Source: an uncultured Muribaculaceae bacterium | GTDB taxonomy: Bacteria > Bacteroidota > Bacteroidia > Bacteroidales > Muribaculaceae | Direction of reading: 5' to 3' | DNA: 64,000 nt | Assembly (NCBI GenBank): GCA_958436175.1 | Contig: CAUBJF010000003.1 | Span: 310,001 to 374,000, forward strand | In this document: in pieces, positions 25,428 through 34,769 of the stretch | How the letters are laid out: the number at the start of each line of letters is the position of its first letter | Numbering within the stretch: the first letter of the stretch is position 1 | Notes under the pieces: model-generated | Databases searched by the model: none | Told to the model about the DNA's origin: nothing | What the model saw: only the letters and a program-made list of their open reading frames with translations | Made by a program: the position numbers and the translations under genes

Positions 25428-26701
25428 TGTGCTTTGCCCCAGCGTGACTGCTGGCGCTGCACCATAATATCTTCCGAAGGGTTACCGCCCGGATGCCAGA
25501 ATGTCGTTGAGGCTATGGCGTCCGGGCGGAACTGTTGTACGACGAAGTTACCCGGGTAGTCGTGCGCGTAGCGGTAGTTCTCGCCGTAGCCAAGCTTCTT
25601 CATCAGCGCGGTCGGAGCGTTCCTCAGATGTAGCGGCACCGGCAGATTGCCCGAACGTTCGACTTCGGCGAGGGCGGCATCGATGGCCATATATGCTGAG
25701 TTGCTCTTGGGCGACACTGCAAGATATATGGCACACTCAGAAAGGGGAATGCGTCCTTCCGGCATGCCTATCTTCTGGATTATATCGAAAGTCGTATTGG
25801 CAAGCAGCAGGGCGGTAGGGTTGGCAAGACCTATGTCTTCGGCTGCCAGAATAGCCATGCGGCGCGCAATGAATTCCGGGTCCTCGCCCCCTACTATCAT
25901 GCGCGCCAGCCAGTAGACGGCGGCATCGGGGTCGCTGCCACGTATGCTCTTGATGAAGGCCGAGATGATGTCGTAGTGCATCTCGCCGTTCTTGTCGTAT
26001 GCCTGCGGGTTTTCCTGGAGGCGTTCGGTGATAGTCTTGTCGTCGATGACGATTTCCTCGCCATGTCCGGCCGACTGTTCGAGAAGGTCCAGGATATTGA
26101 GAAGCTTGCGTGCATCTCCGCCGCTGTAGCGGAAAAGAGCCTCTGTCTGGACTACACGTACTCGTCGTTTCGAAAGAATCTCGTCTTCGTGAAGGGCGCG
26201 GTCGAGGAGTGTGCGCAGGTCGTCTTCTTCGAGCGGCCGGAGGGTATAGACTTGCGCACGGGAGAGCAGGGGACGTATCACTTCGAACGAAGGGTTCTCT
26301 GTCGTTGCCCCGATAAGGGTTATAGTACCGTTTTCGACGGCTCCGAGCAGGCTGTCCTGCTGCGACTTGCTGAAGCGGTGGATTTCGTCGATGAATAATA
26401 TAGGGCGCCCTGTCGAAAACATACCGCCTGCTTCGTTGCGGCAGCGGTCGATGACATCGCGTACGTCCTTGACTCCCGAGGTGACTGCCGAAAGCGTGTA
26501 GAAGGGGCTTTTTGTGGTGTTGGCGATGATACGCGCCAGTGTAGTCTTTCCGACACCGGGAGGACCCCACAGGATGAATGAGGCGACATGGCCGGATTCT
26601 ATCATGCGGCGCAGTATGCCGTCGGGGCCTACGAGATGTTTCTGGCCTATGTAGTTTTCGAGTGTCTGTGGACGGAGTCGTTCGGCGAGTGGTGGTGTCA
26701 T
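25424..26701 (-). CDS. rarA: Replication-associated recombination protein A (AAA ATPase)
   Basis: This encodes 425 residues. Walker A is GPPGVGKT (46-53), Walker B ILFIDEIHRF (101-110), with the arginine-finger region GATTENPSFEVIRPLLSRA. The N-terminal MTPPLAERLRPQTLENYIGQKHLVG is typical of RarA/MgsA/WRNIP1, a clamp-loader relative acting at stalled replication forks. It converges tail-to-tail with xylA. No other gene shares its transcript. Confidence 0.95.
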   Translation of the reverse strand: MTPPLAERLRPQTLENYIGQKHLVGPDGILRRMIESGHVASFILWGPPGVGKTTLARIIANTTKSPFYTLSAVTSGVKDVRDVIDRCRNEAGGMFSTGRPILFIDEIHRFSKSQQDSLLGAVENGTITLIGATTENPSFEVIRPLLSRAQVYTLRPLEEDDLRTLLDRALHEDEILSKRRVRVVQTEALFRYSGGDARKLLNILDLLEQSAGHGEEIVIDDKTITERLQENPQAYDKNGEMHYDIISAFIKSIRGSDPDAAVYWLARMIVGGEDPEFIARRMAILAAEDIGLANPTALLLANTTFDIIQKIGMPEGRIPLSECAIYLAVSPKSNSAYMAIDAALAEVERSGNLPVPLHLRNAPTALMKKLGYGENYRYAHDYPGNFVVQQFRPDAIASTTFWHPGGNPSEDIMVQRQQSRWGKAH

Positions 26702-26710
26702 AATGAGATA

Positions 26711-26742
26711 GAAAACAAGAGCCTCTTGTGGGAGGCTCTTGT
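26711..26742 (-). terminator. Terminator after the TPR gene
   Basis: A perfect 11-bp stem (ACAAGAGCCTC 26715-26725, GAGGCTCTTGT 26732-26742) with a 6-base loop is followed in the minus direction by TTTTC. It separates the TPR gene from rarA. Confidence 0.8.
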
Positions 26743-26771
26743 TGAGTTATTGTGTGTATGATTCAGCTGAA

Positions 26772-28397
26772 TTACTGAGCCGGAGTAGGATTGAGAAGCT
26801 GGTCGATGGCTTTGTAGTTGTCGACTGCTTTCTGGAAGTTCTCCTGGTCCTTGATACGGCTGTAGTATGCCTGCATGAAGGCGTAGCCGTTCTTGTAGAG
26901 GTTGAGCTGGTTGTTGGGGTTCTGGGGGTCCTTGTTGGCAGGGTCTTCGTCGAGAAGGCTGATCATCTTTTGGAGGGCTGCGATGGATTCGGCGTTAGGA
27001 GTCTTGTTGTTTCCTGCGATGTTGAGGAAGGCAAGACGCTGGTAGAACTGGGGAATGGGTTTGATGGCGGGATTGTCGATGAGTTTGTTGATGTAGACGA
27101 TACCACGCTGAGAGAGTTCCTTGGCCTGAACGGTATCGGTGGAAGCACCGGCTGCCTGGAGATAACGTGTCGCCATACCGAAGAGGTCTTCGGCAGAAGG
27201 CTCTTTCTGCATGTCGAGGTAAGCGGCATAAGCGTCGGCACCCTTGGCATACTGTTTGTTCTTATTGTAGACAGAGCTGAGCTGCTTGAGGATGTCGTCG
27301 TTGTCGGGATGAGTCTTGACAGCGGTCTCGTACTGGATGATAGCGAGTGAATCCTGGCCTGTGCTGCTGAGGGCTTCTGCGTAGGTGGTGTAGTCGTTTA
27401 CGGTGAAGTTGCCGTCGGGGTTCGACTCAAAGAAAGTCTTTGCGCTGGCGATAGCTTCGGGATACTGACCCATCTTTACCTGGTCGAGGAATTTGATACG
27501 CTGCATCAGGAAGTTCTTGGGATCCTGAGCGAGGATTTCTTCGGCAGTCTTGAGCGATTCTGGATATTTTTCACCCCAGTAGAGGAGCACGGCGTAGCGG
27601 GCCTTGTCTTCGGGGAAGTGGTTGGGGTTCTGGATGTACTTGCCGTAGAGGTCGGAAGCGGCACGCCAGCGGTCGGCCTGGAAGTATTTCTCGGCGAGTT
27701 CCCGCTGAGCCATGGCAGATTCGGGATGCTGGGCGAGGTATTCTTCGAGCTTCTTGATACCGAAGTCCTTGTTTACGAAGAAATAAGCGTTGGCATACTT
27801 CACATAGCCTTCGGGGTTGTTGGGGTCGAATGTGATGGCGCTTTCATAGCGTCCGGCAGCATCACCGTAGTTCTGTTGGTCGGAGAGCATGTCGCCTTCG
27901 AGCACGTAGATGGAAGGAGCCTGGTTCTTGGAGTCCTTACGAGCCTTGGCCATGTATTTTTCGATTTCCTTGGCGTACTTCACAGCATCGGCGTTGTAAT
28001 AAGCACGGGCGATAGCGACGGAAATCTCAGCGTTCTTCTTGCCGAGCTTTTCTGCTGTCTTGAAGCTTTCGTTGGCTGCGTTGACATTGCCGTTGAGAAT
28101 GTCGAGGGCGCCGAGACCTACGTAGTTGTATGCGTTGTCGGGGCTGATGGACATACCTTTGTCGAAGTAGCTCTTGGCCTGAGCTTTGTCGCCGAGGGCG
28201 AGGGCGACCTGGCCGAGGTAGTAGTTGGCGATGCCCTTGTCGGTCGTGGCATCGTTGAGTGTGCGTTCGAGGATGGTCTTGGCATTGTCGTACTGGCCTG
28301 CTTTATAGTACTCGATGCCGTCTTTGTAGCCTTGTGTCTGTGCGCCGGCTACGATGCTGCCGGCAACCAGAAGGGAAAGAAACAGTTTGAGTTTCAT
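26772..28397 (-). CDS. Exported tetratricopeptide-repeat protein
   Basis: This encodes 541 residues with a signal peptide (1-19, ending AGA). The body is a run of TPR-like units, e.g. YKAGQYDNAKTILERTL, ANYYLGQVALALGDKAQAKSYFDKGMSISPDNAYNYVGLGALDI and AVKTHPDNDDILKQLSSVYNKNKQYAKGADAYAAY, about ten in all. Such proteins scaffold complexes in the periplasm. It is followed upstream by the PstS-like lipoprotein gene on the same strand, a common pairing in Bacteroidales, where a TonB-like or TPR protein accompanies it. Partner unknown. Confidence 0.85.
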   Translation of the reverse strand: MKLKLFLSLLVAGSIVAGAQTQGYKDGIEYYKAGQYDNAKTILERTLNDATTDKGIANYYLGQVALALGDKAQAKSYFDKGMSISPDNAYNYVGLGALDILNGNVNAANESFKTAEKLGKKNAEISVAIARAYYNADAVKYAKEIEKYMAKARKDSKNQAPSIYVLEGDMLSDQQNYGDAAGRYESAITFDPNNPEGYVKYANAYFFVNKDFGIKKLEEYLAQHPESAMAQRELAEKYFQADRWRAASDLYGKYIQNPNHFPEDKARYAVLLYWGEKYPESLKTAEEILAQDPKNFLMQRIKFLDQVKMGQYPEAIASAKTFFESNPDGNFTVNDYTTYAEALSSTGQDSLAIIQYETAVKTHPDNDDILKQLSSVYNKNKQYAKGADAYAAYLDMQKEPSAEDLFGMATRYLQAAGASTDTVQAKELSQRGIVYINKLIDNPAIKPIPQFYQRLAFLNIAGNNKTPNAESIAALQKMISLLDEDPANKDPQNPNNQLNLYKNGYAFMQAYYSRIKDQENFQKAVDNYKAIDQLLNPTPAQ

Positions 28398-28457
28398 CTT
28401 AATAGATAACTTTGTTTATTTTGAATTATTACTTTTTCCGGGTTGGGTTTAGCGGAA

Positions 28458-29468
28458 TTACCGCTCGGGGAGCTCTACCTGCTGAATGCTCACGCGGGCC
28501 GGCAGGATACCCGTTTTCATGATTATCTTCTGGCCTATGGGGCCTGTTACGAAGGAGTAGAAACCTCCGGCGACGTTAGATGTCGATGCCGTCGTAATCA
28601 TATAGATCTGGCGGAAGAGAGGATATGAACCGTCAAATATGTACTGCTGGTAAGGCTTATAGGCATGTACGTCATCGTTACGGTTGATTTTCAGCACTTT
28701 GACGCGCTGTGTGAGTGTGGCACCCTGGACGGGGTCGTCGCTGAGTACGCTTTCTGCGAGCTCGTCGCGGCTCATGTCGGCCGAATCCATGTCGGAGGTT
28801 ATCCAGCTGACACCCAGTACGCCGATGGCGTTAGGGTCTGATTCGACTGCCTTGAATACTTCGGGTATTGAGCCTGCACCGTAGACGTTTTCGCCGAGGG
28901 GCTGCCCGTTGAGGAGCGAGTCGGAAAGGTATGTTGCGAGGCTGGAGCCTGTCTGGTCTATGACGACGCGGATTTTGCCGAGTTTGGAAGGTTCGAGGTC
29001 GTTCCACATGGGTGTGCGGCCGGAGATGATGTCGGCAACTTCACCGACAGTCATTTTCTCGCATGTGTTCTCGGGGTTTACGATGAGGGCGACGGCATCT
29101 ACTGCTATCATCGAGGAGCGGACGTTGACATTGGCATCGCGTTCGTTCTTATATTTTGCTTTCAGGGCTCGCTTTTCCTCGGGGGTGATGTCGCGGGCAG
29201 CGACAATGGTGCGTGTGTTCATAGAGAAGAGCGAGTCGAAAGCTTCATGCTGTGTCCCGTAGCGTACGAGGATGTGCGCGTCGGGATACTGATATTCAAA
29301 GACATCCACTTCCTGCTCGAAGATGTTCTCGAAAGTGTTGTCGCAGACCATGGTCGTAGTGCCGGAGGTCGACGAGTTCGATTTCTTTTCGTATTTCATG
29401 CAGGAGCTGAGGCCTGCGGTAAGTGTCAGTCCGACGATGGCGGCGATGACGGGTATTGATATCTTCAT
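28458..29468 (-). CDS. PstS-like phosphate-binding-type lipoprotein
   Basis: This encodes 336 residues. The lipobox LSSCMKY places the lipid Cys near residue 23. The rest is a periplasmic binding-protein fold of the PstS type: MVCDNTFENIFEQEVDVFEYQYPDAHILVRYG, VDAVALIVNPENT, VVIDQTGSSLATYL, AIGVLGVSWI. No PstA/B/C transport genes lie nearby, and it shares a strand with a TPR gene and a small membrane gene, so a sensing or adaptor role is as likely as phosphate import. Confidence 0.82.
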   Translation of the reverse strand: MKISIPVIAAIVGLTLTAGLSSCMKYEKKSNSSTSGTTTMVCDNTFENIFEQEVDVFEYQYPDAHILVRYGTQHEAFDSLFSMNTRTIVAARDITPEEKRALKAKYKNERDANVNVRSSMIAVDAVALIVNPENTCEKMTVGEVADIISGRTPMWNDLEPSKLGKIRVVIDQTGSSLATYLSDSLLNGQPLGENVYGAGSIPEVFKAVESDPNAIGVLGVSWITSDMDSADMSRDELAESVLSDDPVQGATLTQRVKVLKINRNDDVHAYKPYQQYIFDGSYPLFRQIYMITTASTSNVAGGFYSFVTGPIGQKIIMKTGILPARVSIQQVELPER

Positions 29469-29526
29469 GACGGGGAGCGGATTCAGGATTGTGGCGTTAA
29501 AGAATATGTATGAGTCAGAGGAACTG

Positions 29527-29781
29527 TCAGTCTATGCCTTTGACCTGGCGGTATGCACGCCAGAGACCGTAGATGACCAGGACGATGCCGACAACATAAC
29601 GAGTCCATGCCCAGTCGCCTCCCCAGTTGAAGAAATTGATGAGAAGGAGCACGCCCATGCCTACATAGACGATAATCATGATGATTCCGAATATCGAACG
29701 CATGATGGTGTTGGCTTTGCCGGGGTTATCCATACGCTCTTGACGACGCTCCTCGGGAGTTGGAATTTCGTTGTGGTTCAT
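29527..29781 (-). CDS. Small membrane protein of unknown function
   Basis: This encodes 84 residues with a polar N-terminus (NEIPTPEERRQERMDNPGKAN) and two hydrophobic segments (IFGIIMIIVYVGMGVLLLINFF and YVVGIVLVIYGLWRAY). It lies 58 bases upstream of the PstS-like gene on the same strand, as often seen in Bacteroidales. The upstream 200 bases hold an inverted repeat (CAGGGCTT 29817-29824, AAGCCCTG 29862-29869). No function can be given. Confidence 0.75.
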   Translation of the reverse strand: MNHNEIPTPEERRQERMDNPGKANTIMRSIFGIIMIIVYVGMGVLLLINFFNWGGDWAWTRYVVGIVLVIYGLWRAYRQVKGID

Positions 29782-30000
29782 AATTCTACTTTTTTGCGGT
29801 TAAATGTCATGTTATACAGGGCTTCACGCTTGGACTCTGCCCTTAAAAACACAACACTTTAAAGCCCTGAAGGTTCGGCTGCAGTGTGTGCAGGTATCGA
29901 CAAACACATTCTAACGGTAAAATTACGAAAAAATACAGATAGTACAACCTTGTAGGCCGCTAAATATACGGAAAACGTGAAAAAAGAATGTTAAATCAGC

Positions 30001-30972
30001 TTATTTAAGGAACGGAATGCCTTCCGTAAGGTTGTTTCGCAGGCCGTGCATGAAGTCGGATGCTTTCATGGCCTTCTTGCCGGCAGGCTGTATGTCGGTT
30101 ATTTCGACAGCCTTTCCGTCGCCCGCACCTGCGAGGACGCGGCGGCTTTCCAGAGCCAGTTCGCCGGGCTGAAGTTTGTCGGTATGTCCTTCGACAAGTC
30201 GGGTGCCGAGGATTTTAACCGTGATTCCCGATGGTTCCAGTCCGCACCATGCGCCGGGGTAGGGTGCCAGTCCGCGGACCTGGTTATGGATGGCCTGAGC
30301 CGGTTTCTGCCAGTCTATCTTGCAGTCTTCTTTGAAGATTTTCGGTGCCGGTGTCGGCTCGATACCGGCGGTCAGTTCGTCCTGTGGAGTCGTTGTCAGC
30401 GTACCGTCGATGATTTTTCCGACAGTCTCGACAGTGAGTTCGGCCCCGAGGTGCATGAGGCGGTCGTAGACGGAGCCTACGTTTTCGTCGGGCCCAATCT
30501 CGATGCTGCGCCGGTCGATTATGTCGCCGGTGTCGATTTCATGCTTGAGGAAGAAAGTTGTGACACCCGTTTCTTTCTCGCCGTTCATTATGGCACGGTT
30601 GATGGGGGCGGCCCCACGGTATTTGGGCAGCAGAGAGCCGTGGAGATTGAATGTGCCGAGCTTAGGCATGCCCCAGACAATCTCCGGCAGCATGCGGAAG
30701 GCTATGACAATGAAGAGCTGGGCGTTAAGTGACCTGAGCTTGTCGACGAATTCCGGGCTTTTGAGCTTTTCTGGCTGCAGCACAGGGAGGCCGTGAGCCA
30801 CGGCATAGGTCTTGACGGCCGATTCTATGACTTTGTGGCCTCGGCCGCCTGTCTTGTCGGGCATCGTCACGACAGAAACGACATTGAAGCCTCCCTTTAC
30901 GAGCGCATCGAGGCTTTCCACGGCGAATTCGGGCGTGCCGAAAAATACTATCTTCAGATCTTTTTTAGTCAT
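30001..30972 (-). CDS. fmt: Methionyl-tRNA formyltransferase
   Basis: This encodes 323 residues from the ATG at 30972 (MTKKDLKIVFFGTPEFAV). The formyltransferase core carries FNLHGSLLPKYRGAAPINRAI (Asn109, His111) and HEIDTGDIIDRRSI (catalytic Asp), and the C-terminal domain has VRGLAPYPGAWC. It formylates initiator Met-tRNA with 10-formyl-THF. It overlaps the pseudouridine synthase gene by eight bases and is likely co-transcribed with it. Confidence 0.95.
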   Translation of the reverse strand: MTKKDLKIVFFGTPEFAVESLDALVKGGFNVVSVVTMPDKTGGRGHKVIESAVKTYAVAHGLPVLQPEKLKSPEFVDKLRSLNAQLFIVIAFRMLPEIVWGMPKLGTFNLHGSLLPKYRGAAPINRAIMNGEKETGVTTFFLKHEIDTGDIIDRRSIEIGPDENVGSVYDRLMHLGAELTVETVGKIIDGTLTTTPQDELTAGIEPTPAPKIFKEDCKIDWQKPAQAIHNQVRGLAPYPGAWCGLEPSGITVKILGTRLVEGHTDKLQPGELALESRRVLAGAGDGKAVEITDIQPAGKKAMKASDFMHGLRNNLTEGIPFLK

Positions 30973-31675
30973 TTGGGCTGCTGTTCTGTTCGTTCTGTCC
31001 GGCCATGTCCTCAAAGGCTTTCCAGAGAGTATCATTCTGTGGCACTGGCGCGGTCACGTCGATTGTTTTTTTTGATACAGGGTGTATGAAGCTGATGCGT
31101 CGGGCATGGAGCGATATGCTGCCGTCGGGATTGCTGCGTCGGTCGCCGTACTTGAGGTCGCCGCGCAGCGGGCATCCTATTGCCGAGAGCTGGACGCGTA
31201 TCTGGTGTTTGCGGCCTGTCATGAGCTGCACTTCGAGCAGATGGTAGCGGTCGGAGGAGGCTATGAGCTTATAGGCGAGGCGTGCCTCCTTGGCTGCTGC
31301 CCTGGGGCTTGTCGAGGCATACGATTTGTTGTTGCGTTCGGTAGTCGTGATGTAGTGGGTCAGTGTGGCCTCGGGCTCTTTCGGCGCGTTGCGGCTTATG
31401 GCCCAGTAGGTTTTATGGACTTCTCCTGAGGCAAACATTGCGTTGAGGCGGCTGAGGGATTTGGAGGTCTTCGCGAACATTACCACGCCCGATACCGGCC
31501 TGTCGAGGCGGTGTACCACACCCATGAACACATTGCCGGGCTTGGCATCGCGTTCTTTGACATGGCGTTTGAGTGTCTCGACAAGCGGTTCGTCGCCGGT
31601 CTTGTCGCCCTGTACGATTTCGCCTGAAGCCTTGTTGACTATGATGATATGATTGTCCTCGTAGAGTATTTCCAT
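30965..31675 (-). CDS. RluA-family pseudouridine synthase
   Basis: This encodes 236 residues. Catalytic Asp58 lies in HRLDRPVSGVVMFAK, followed by the family motifs KTYWAI and LMTGRKHQIRVQLSAIGCPLRGD. There is no S4 domain at the N-terminus, so it is of the short RluA/RluC-like class; the target site in rRNA or tRNA cannot be told. A -7 box match, TAATTTTG, occurs on the minus strand at 31699-31706, about 24 bases before the start codon. Confidence 0.9.
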   Translation of the reverse strand: MEILYEDNHIIIVNKASGEIVQGDKTGDEPLVETLKRHVKERDAKPGNVFMGVVHRLDRPVSGVVMFAKTSKSLSRLNAMFASGEVHKTYWAISRNAPKEPEATLTHYITTTERNNKSYASTSPRAAAKEARLAYKLIASSDRYHLLEVQLMTGRKHQIRVQLSAIGCPLRGDLKYGDRRSNPDGSISLHARRISFIHPVSKKTIDVTAPVPQNDTLWKAFEDMAGQNEQNSSPND

Positions 31676-31698
31676 CGTTGCCTTGGTGTTTCTTAGGG

Positions 31699-31706
31699 CA
31701 AAATTA
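31699..31706 (-). promoter_or_regulatory. -7 box of the pseudouridine synthase / fmt operon
   Basis: The minus strand reads TAATTTTG. No TTG lies at the usual 19-20 base distance, so the promoter is likely but incomplete. Confidence 0.45.
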
Positions 31707-31798
31707 CGAAAAATTCCAATAATGAGAAAGACTCCTCGTTGTGAGGCCCACGAACATTGGTGTAATTAGTGTGTTCATATTTTAAATATCGTCACGTT

Positions 31799-32554
31799 AT
31801 GGCTTCTGTCGAAACAGTGCCTCATTCGGGAAACGGCACTTCGAAACCTCGCAAACCCGGCGAGAAATTTATTACAGCGTTCATGAACGTTGGTGTCTTC
31901 GTGCTGTCTATCGTGCTGGTTGTATGGATCTCGATCGGCACCTTCGAGAAGCAGTCGCTCCTGAAGGACTTCCGTTATCTCCATTTCCAGTTATGGGTGT
32001 GCGTGTTCTTCATTGTCGATTTCATCGTCGGAGTGTGTTATGCCGATAAGAAGTGGCGTTACTTCCGTCGCCATTTTCTCTTCTTGCTCCTGTCGATACC
32101 ATACGTCAACATATTGAGCTGGCTTAATATAGAGCTGGGGCACGATGCTGCATATTTCGTCCGTTTCATACCTCTTGCCCGTGGCGCGCTGGCGATGTCC
32201 ATAGTCCTCGGATATCTGACGACCAACCCAGTCTCGGGTCTCTTCGTGACTTATTCTTCCATAATCGTGTTCGTCACGTATTTCTGTTCGCTGATTTTTT
32301 TTCAGCGGGAGAGCGGGGTCAACCCTGAGATAGATACATATTGGACGGCCCTTTGGTGGTCGGCGATGAATATGACCACTGTAGGGTGCGACATCTCGCC
32401 GGTGACGGTGTCTGGTAAGATCATTGCGGTGGTGCTGCCTATATGCGGGATGGTGATTTTTCCTCTCTTCACGGTCTATCTCACAAATTATGTCACCGAG
32501 CTTGTCCGCCGCCGCCGTTCGGAGGAAAACGGCGGCGACCGGATAGACCTTTAG
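31799..32554 (+). CDS. Potassium-channel-like protein with TVGCD filter
   Basis: This encodes 251 residues from the ATG at 31799. About six hydrophobic segments are visible, ending in a pore unit: TALWWSAMNMTTVGCDISPVT followed by GKIIAVVLPICGMVIFPLFTVYL. The filter, residues 194-198, reads TVGCD, where potassium channels normally have TVGYG or TVGFG. The N-terminus is basic and cytoplasmic; the C-terminus is a short Arg-rich tail without an RCK domain. It may be an ion channel with altered selectivity. Its stop overlaps the convergent AAA ATPase gene by four bases. Confidence 0.8.
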   Translation: MASVETVPHSGNGTSKPRKPGEKFITAFMNVGVFVLSIVLVVWISIGTFEKQSLLKDFRYLHFQLWVCVFFIVDFIVGVCYADKKWRYFRRHFLFLLLSIPYVNILSWLNIELGHDAAYFVRFIPLARGALAMSIVLGYLTTNPVSGLFVTYSSIIVFVTYFCSLIFFQRESGVNPEIDTYWTALWWSAMNMTTVGCDISPVTVSGKIIAVVLPICGMVIFPLFTVYLTNYVTELVRRRRSEENGGDRIDL

Positions 32555-34368
32555 ACGGCGAATCCCACCGGGCGGCGTTCTATTGTCATGATATGTGTTG
32601 CCGGGCGTATGTCGCAGGGCAGTATCGTGCTCAGCTGTTCGGCCGTGGGTGCATCTATTGATGCCAGACGAGCAGCCATCGACGGTATTATTTCTGTCTG
32701 GATGAGGTTGATGACATGGCGGGCGTTGCCGAAGCTTTCGTCGCGTGATTCATAGTCGGCACTGAGCCGGCGGCAGAAAGTCTCCTGCGCTCCTTTGCCG
32801 AATATGAAGTTATTGCGGGTGAGGTATCTCTTGCCTATCTCAAGGAGTTCTTCGCCGGTGAAGTCCTCGAAATTATAGATGTTGGTCTCCGGAATACGCG
32901 ACCTCAGGCCGGGGTTTATGTCGAAAAGCTTCATCATCGGCTCCTTATAGCCTGCGAGAATAAGCATCCAGTCGCGCTGACTTTCGTCGGCGAGGGCTGT
33001 CATGAGTGTCTCGATAACGAAACGTCCAGGGTCTTTTGGGTCCTGGGGCTGGCACAGCTGATATGCTTCGTCGATGAAAAGGACACCTCCCTGGGCGGCC
33101 TCGAGGGCCTCGAGGGTCTTCTCGGCTTCCGAATGGTAGTACTGGCCGAGGAGGGTGCCGCGTTCACGGTAGACGACATGGCCTTTCGACAGGGCACCGA
33201 TGGCTTTGAGTTCCTGGCCTATGATGCGGGCCACTGTTGTCTTTCCTGTACCCGGCGAACCGAGGAACATGCAGTGGAGGGGCAGGTTGAGCTCGGGCAG
33301 ACCGGAGTTGCGGCGCATTCTGTTGAATGTCATCAGCTGCGTGTACTGCTTAAGCTTTTTCTTGACCGAATCGAGGCCTGTAAGGTCGTCGAGCTCCGAT
33401 TTTGCTGTCCTCAAAGGTACAACCGGTTCGGGCTGCGTCTTTCGAAGCTCTTCAGCCCGCTCTTTTTCAAGTTTTTCAAGCAGGAACCTGAAGCGTCGTT
33501 CGCCTTCTTCGACGGTATAGTCGTTGTTGCGTCCGAGATAGTCGCCGCTCCATGCGCCGTCGATTCGCTCGCCTTCTGTTGAAAACAGGAAGCCACTGAA
33601 GGCGTGGCCCATACAGCGGATTTCGGCCAGATATACACCTGCCGGGTCGTCGCTGTCGCGCAGATAACCTTGCGTGACGGTGTATTTGCCGTCGCCGTCT
33701 TTGTCAGGTTCCGGAACGACGAGGTGGATTGTCTCTTTTCCACGTGGCGATACGATGCGTACTTCGACTTCCGGAAGCTCATAGTCCTTTAGTCTCTCGT
33801 CGAGTGTCAGTTCGAAGCACAGATAAAGGTGTTCGGGGCTTTCGCTGCCGAGGCTGCGAGCCTTTTCGGTAGACCATGGGTACTCGCTGTTGATATATCC
33901 TTCCCGGACAGTGTACCAGTGTGTCGGGAGGGCTTTGATTGATGGTAGAGGATAGAAAGTCATACCGTGTTCGCCCAGGAACTTATCCTCGCCTGCATCC
34001 CGGACGGATACGGCGTATCTGTGCTGGCAGTCGATGTCGGAAAAGCCTACAGGGAGGTCGACGCGATAGGTCTGGATTGCATCAGCGGTCCTCATAGTGC
34101 CGCGGATTGTCTTGAGAGTCACTGTGGTATCGCTTTCTTTGTCGATGAAGGCAACTTCGAGGGTGAAGTTGTTGGCTGGGGCACGCTTGCCCATGAAGTT
34201 ATCATTGAAGACGGTGACTGCAACGGCCACATGGCTCTGATGCCTGAAAAGCAGGAAATGGTTGCGGTCGTCGAAATACTCGGTGGAGTATTTTTCTTCG
34301 GCCAGCTTGCTTGAGTTGTCGTAGGGACGTACTCGGATAGAACCGAGATATAATGAGTTTTTTGCCAT
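32551..34368 (-). CDS. CbbX/SpoVK-type AAA ATPase with long N-terminal beta-rich region
   Basis: This encodes 605 residues from the ATG at 34368 (MAKNSLYLGSIRVRPYDNS). Residues about 1-280 look beta-rich, with at least two Ig-like repeats, and have no family I know. A charged linker follows, then a AAA domain: Walker A GSPGTGKT (370-377), Walker B GGVLFIDEAY (427-436), NPGLRSRI arginine-finger region, and a C-terminal helical lid (YESRDESFGNARHVINL). The AAA part resembles CbbX and type VII-associated EccA. The N-terminal part may select substrates. No signal peptide is seen. Confidence 0.85.
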   Translation of the reverse strand: MAKNSLYLGSIRVRPYDNSSKLAEEKYSTEYFDDRNHFLLFRHQSHVAVAVTVFNDNFMGKRAPANNFTLEVAFIDKESDTTVTLKTIRGTMRTADAIQTYRVDLPVGFSDIDCQHRYAVSVRDAGEDKFLGEHGMTFYPLPSIKALPTHWYTVREGYINSEYPWSTEKARSLGSESPEHLYLCFELTLDERLKDYELPEVEVRIVSPRGKETIHLVVPEPDKDGDGKYTVTQGYLRDSDDPAGVYLAEIRCMGHAFSGFLFSTEGERIDGAWSGDYLGRNNDYTVEEGERRFRFLLEKLEKERAEELRKTQPEPVVPLRTAKSELDDLTGLDSVKKKLKQYTQLMTFNRMRRNSGLPELNLPLHCMFLGSPGTGKTTVARIIGQELKAIGALSKGHVVYRERGTLLGQYYHSEAEKTLEALEAAQGGVLFIDEAYQLCQPQDPKDPGRFVIETLMTALADESQRDWMLILAGYKEPMMKLFDINPGLRSRIPETNIYNFEDFTGEELLEIGKRYLTRNNFIFGKGAQETFCRRLSADYESRDESFGNARHVINLIQTEIIPSMAARLASIDAPTAEQLSTILPCDIRPATHIMTIERRPVGFAV

Positions 34369-34705
34369 AGATATTACAGTATTAAAGTTAAAAAATGAAT
34401 AGAGGCTCAACATGTCAATGTTCTCTTTCGAAGAGCTTGTCTCTTCGACACAGTACGGTTTCGACAGGTCCTGAAAAGGCCATTCGTTAAGTTCTGTCAA
34501 TCTTGCCGTAGATGTGTCATAATGAGCTGTAGCTGAGCTGTTACTGTAATATTATGTTATGTTCTGTACCGCCGGGGCGGTGTCCGGCAATGGCAAAGAT
34601 ACGTCATTTGCCTGTCTTTTACAACACATGTACGATGTCTTCCGGATTTTTCTTAATGAGTCTTCCTTTTTTTATGAATAAAATCCCTCCCGATAGAGAG
34701 TTGTC

Positions 34706-34722
34706 GGGTTATTATGGATTAA
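34706..34722 (+). promoter_or_regulatory. Shared motif upstream of the locus regulator
   Basis: GGGTTATTATGGATTAA lies 16 bases before the -33 TTG. Near-identical versions recur as an inverted pair in the promoter of the mannan locus (37602-37622 and 37639-37656). It is a candidate binding site of the regulator, giving autoregulation. Confidence 0.55.
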
Positions 34723-34738
34723 TTGGCTTAAAATATAT

Positions 34739-34769
34739 TTGCGTATGACAGTTTTAATCTATAATTTTG
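34739..34769 (+). promoter_or_regulatory. Promoter of the LamG-Kelch-SARP regulator
   Basis: TTG at 34739-34741, 20 bases, then TAATTTTG at 34762-34769: an exact Bacteroidales promoter, about 54 bases before the start codon. Confidence 0.8.
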
